The notes beneath the pieces are model-generated. The model was not told the DNA's origin, ran no database searches, and saw nothing but the letters and a program-made list of their open reading frames with translations. Positions 6,467 through 8,450 of a stretch of DNA of 8,450 nt are shown one piece after another. This stretch comes from Polynucleobacter sp. GTDB taxonomy: Bacteria; Pseudomonadota; Gammaproteobacteria; Burkholderiales; Burkholderiaceae. The stretch spans positions 1 to 8,450 of the forward strand of contig JALRHB010000056.1 in assembly GCA_023253245.1 (NCBI GenBank), given 5' to 3'. Each line of letters begins with the position of its first letter. Positions within the stretch are counted from its first letter, which is position 1. A program made the translations under genes and the position numbers.

Positions 6467-7832
6467 GTCCAATATTTATCAAGAACGTCGCCTCGCCTTA
6501 GCAAAGCAGATTTGCACCAAAACTGGTGGTGGCATTGCCATTGTGAGCACCGCTCCTGAAACTGCCCGCAATCGCGATAGCGAATTTCCTTATCGTCACG
6601 ATAGTGATTTTTTCTATCTGACTGGGTTTGAAGAGCCTGGCGCAACTCTTGTTATGAATATCTCTGGCACTAATACTCAACTCCAACTTGAGTCTCACCT
6701 ATTTTGCAGACCTAAAGATGCTGAACGTGAGATTTGGGATGGTATTCGTTTAGGCCCTGAAGCTGCACCAGAAATATTAGGTGTGGAATATGCATACAGC
6801 AATCATGAACTTGACAACAAACTGGGCTTATTACTAGCTGATCAAGATGCTGTTTATATACGGCTATCTGAAAGCGCAGAGACTGACCGTCGTCTTCGTC
6901 ACTGGATGAAACAAGTAAGGCAACAGGCTCGCTCAGGTATTAATGCCCCGTCAGAATTGCACGATATTGAGAGCCTCATTCATGAGATGCGACTGTTCAA
7001 AGATGCTCATGAAATTGACATCATGAGACATGCAGCGCAAATTTCTGCGCGTGCCCATGTCCGTGCGATGCAAATATGCAAGCCAGGAATGCGTGAATAT
7101 CAACTCGAGGCTGAATTACTTCATGAGTTTCGCTTTAGCGGTGCCCAAAGCGTAGCGTATAACAGTATTGTCGCTGGCGGAGAAAACGCTTGTATTCTGC
7201 ATTACCGTGCTGGTTCTAAAGAATTACGTAGTGGTGAACTTTGCTTAATCGACGCCGGATGCGAATTAGATGGTTATGCATCTGACATTACTAGAACATT
7301 CCCAGTCAATGGAAAATTTAGCGGGCCACAACGCGCACTCTATGACATTACTCTAGCTGCTCAAGAGGCAGCGATTGCTGCAACTAAGCCAGACAATAGT
7401 TTTATGCATCCTCATGAGGCTGCTCTCAGAGTTCTAACACAAGGATTGCTTGATGAAAAGTTACTTAAACTTTCAGAATTAGGATCTTTAGATAATGCGA
7501 TCGAGAGTGGTGCATATCGACGTTTCTATATGCACCGAACCTCTCATTGGTTAGGGATGGATGTTCATGATGTAGGCTCCTATCGTGAACCGCTAGCTGA
7601 AGTTAAAAATAGTTCTCAAGAAAAACCATGGCGCGTTCTCAAACCAGGCATGGTTCTCACTATTGAACCTGGTTTATACATACGCCCAGCAGATGATATT
7701 GATAGTGCCTTTTGGAATATTGGCATCCGCATTGAAGATGATGCGCTTGTGAATGCTAATGGCTGTGAGCTAATTTCACGCGGTGTACCAGTTAAGGCAG
7801 ATGAGATCGAAGCTTTAATGAAGAACGCTTAA
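6450..7832 (+). CDS. pepP: Xaa-Pro aminopeptidase P (metallopeptidase family M24)
   Basis: Cytoplasmic di-metal aminopeptidase that removes the N-terminal residue from peptides with proline in the second position. The 460 residues show the two-part layout of E. coli PepP (441). The N-terminal creatinase-like domain (about 8-180) contains SEFPYRHDSDFFYLTGFEEP (44-63). The C-terminal pita-bread domain contains ENACILHYRAG (245-255), LIDAGCELDGYASDITRTFP (266-285), HRTSHWLGMDVHDVG (362-376) and TIEPGLY (404-410). All five expected metal ligands are present: Asp268, Asp279, His366, Glu406 and Glu429, with His373 also conserved. A small insertion near 383-394 precedes the KPGMVLT segment. ATG 6450 has AAGAG 4 nt upstream and overlaps murU by 17 nt; ATG 6459 is an equally credible start, removing three residues. 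It is followed by ubiH, as in E. coli. Identity is very secure. Confidence 0.95.
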   Translation: MQSMNKSNIYQERRLALAKQICTKTGGGIAIVSTAPETARNRDSEFPYRHDSDFFYLTGFEEPGATLVMNISGTNTQLQLESHLFCRPKDAEREIWDGIRLGPEAAPEILGVEYAYSNHELDNKLGLLLADQDAVYIRLSESAETDRRLRHWMKQVRQQARSGINAPSELHDIESLIHEMRLFKDAHEIDIMRHAAQISARAHVRAMQICKPGMREYQLEAELLHEFRFSGAQSVAYNSIVAGGENACILHYRAGSKELRSGELCLIDAGCELDGYASDITRTFPVNGKFSGPQRALYDITLAAQEAAIAATKPDNSFMHPHEAALRVLTQGLLDEKLLKLSELGSLDNAIESGAYRRFYMHRTSHWLGMDVHDVGSYREPLAEVKNSSQEKPWRVLKPGMVLTIEPGLYIRPADDIDSAFWNIGIRIEDDALVNANGCELISRGVPVKADEIEALMKNA

Positions 7833-7846
7833 ATCCCCTATTGGCA

Positions 7847-8450
7847 ATGAAAGAACAACGCTGTGATATTTTGATTCAAGGAGGCGGGCCCGTTGGGCTT
7901 GCCTGTGCAGCTTGGTGTTTGCAGAAGTTTCCGAAAGCTAACATTACCCTGCTTGATCGCAACCCCCACAGCGATGAAGATTTAGCAACAGCGGACTCTA
8001 GGGGGATAGCACTATCACATGGCAGCAAATTATTACTTGAGACTATCGATGCATGGCCAAATGACTGCGCGCAAATTCATCGTGTGCATGTGTCGCAAGC
8101 TGGACGATTTGGGCGAGCTCTCATGACGCGTGAAGAATTAAAGCAAGATGCGCTTGGTCACATTGTGCGTTACCGGGATATCCATCTGAGCCTTCGTCAA
8201 GCCTTAAGAGCAATACAAGCTCACAGCCCTCACTTCATTTGGCATCATATTGATGCCAATACCAATACCGATAACATTCAAGCTAAATGTGTTGTGCACG
8301 CTGAAGGTGGTCTCTTTAAAAATCAAGATTGGGTGGAATCTGGTCGTGACTACGAGCAGTCTGCTTTAGTAGGCTTAGTTGAGGTTGAGAATGCACCCCC
8401 CAATCAAGCATGGGAGCGCTTCACTTCTGAGGGGCCACTTGCGGTTTTAC
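7847..8450 (+). CDS. ubiH: UbiH/UbiF-family FAD monooxygenase of ubiquinone synthesis, 3' part missing
   Basis: Flavoprotein hydroxylase of the aromatic ring in ubiquinone biosynthesis. The open frame was translated by hand from ATG 7847 to the window edge (201 codons, no stop); the family is about 390-400 residues, so about half is visible. Seen: an N-terminal Rossmann FAD site ILIQGGGPVGLACA (8-21), the acidic residue at the end of the second strand in LLDRN (Asp37), the family-typical DSRGIALSHG (50-59), a VRYRDIHL segment (107-114), and AWERFTSEGPLAVL (188-201), a strong signature of UbiH/UbiI/UbiF proteins. The usual Asp-Gly after the middle strand is replaced by HAEGG (151-155). It begins 14 nt after pepP, and the pepP-ubiH order matches E. 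coli, which supports UbiH over its paralogues. Its ribosome site is weak (TTGGCA before ATG). Family is certain; the hydroxylated position is inferred. Confidence 0.85.
   Translation, partial: MKEQRCDILIQGGGPVGLACAAWCLQKFPKANITLLDRNPHSDEDLATADSRGIALSHGSKLLLETIDAWPNDCAQIHRVHVSQAGRFGRALMTREELKQDALGHIVRYRDIHLSLRQALRAIQAHSPHFIWHHIDANTNTDNIQAKCVVHAEGGLFKNQDWVESGRDYEQSALVGLVEVENAPPNQAWERFTSEGPLAVL

Noticed and set aside
6313..6698. Two minus-strand open frames opposite the murU-pepP junction
   Set aside because: They have unusual Cys/Arg/Ser-rich composition typical of antisense translation and overlap strongly conserved plus-strand genes.
7641..7675. Inverted repeat AAACCAGG / CCTGGTTT in pepP
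   Set aside because: It is explained by the repeated Pro-Gly codons of the conserved KPGMVLTIEPGL segment; the 19-nt separation makes a functional hairpin unlikely.
1..8450. Search for CRISPR arrays, insertion sequences, tRNA genes, phage or defence genes
   Set aside because: No spaced direct repeats, transposase motifs, tRNA-like folds or foreign-looking composition were seen; the window is filled with conserved housekeeping and envelope genes.

Overview
The window reads as a compact piece of chromosome from a Gram-negative proteobacterium, most likely a betaproteobacterium of the Burkholderiales. The moderate-to-low GC content (judged by eye), very short intergenic gaps and protein signatures suggest a small-genome freshwater relative such as Polynucleobacter. 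That genus assignment is inference only. Gram-negative status is firm, because the window encodes LptD, the outer-membrane LPS translocon, and its chaperone SurA.

Layout. Positions 1-4686 hold a minus-strand cluster transcribed leftward in the order lptD, surA, pdxA. lptD and surA overlap as ATGA, surA and pdxA overlap by about 32 nt, and pdxA runs off the left edge. A 33-bp divergent intergenic region (4687-4719) separates this from a plus-strand cluster: an AmgK-type sugar kinase, a MurU-type nucleotidyltransferase, pepP and ubiH, the last running off the right edge. Gaps in the plus cluster are 16 and 14 nt, and murU and pepP overlap. Essentially every base is coding. I see no tRNA, rRNA, mobile element, CRISPR array or convincing terminator, and no gene-free stretch longer than 33 bp.

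How the genes work together. LptD assembles LPS at the cell surface. SurA is the periplasmic chaperone that LptD and other barrel proteins depend on. PdxA serves vitamin B6 synthesis and is a common passenger next to surA. On the other strand, AmgK and MurU together would convert recycled MurNAc to UDP-MurNAc, bypassing MurA/MurB. PepP and UbiH form the pepP-ubiH pair also known from E. coli. The arrangement pdxA-surA-lptD // amgK-murU matches the order known in Pseudomonas, so this is conserved envelope and housekeeping synteny.

I found no previously undescribed system here. The points most worth a second look are the extremely tight divergent promoter, the reduced cysteine set of LptD, an approximately 12-residue hydrophobic insertion in PdxA, and a perfect 9-bp hairpin inside murU.
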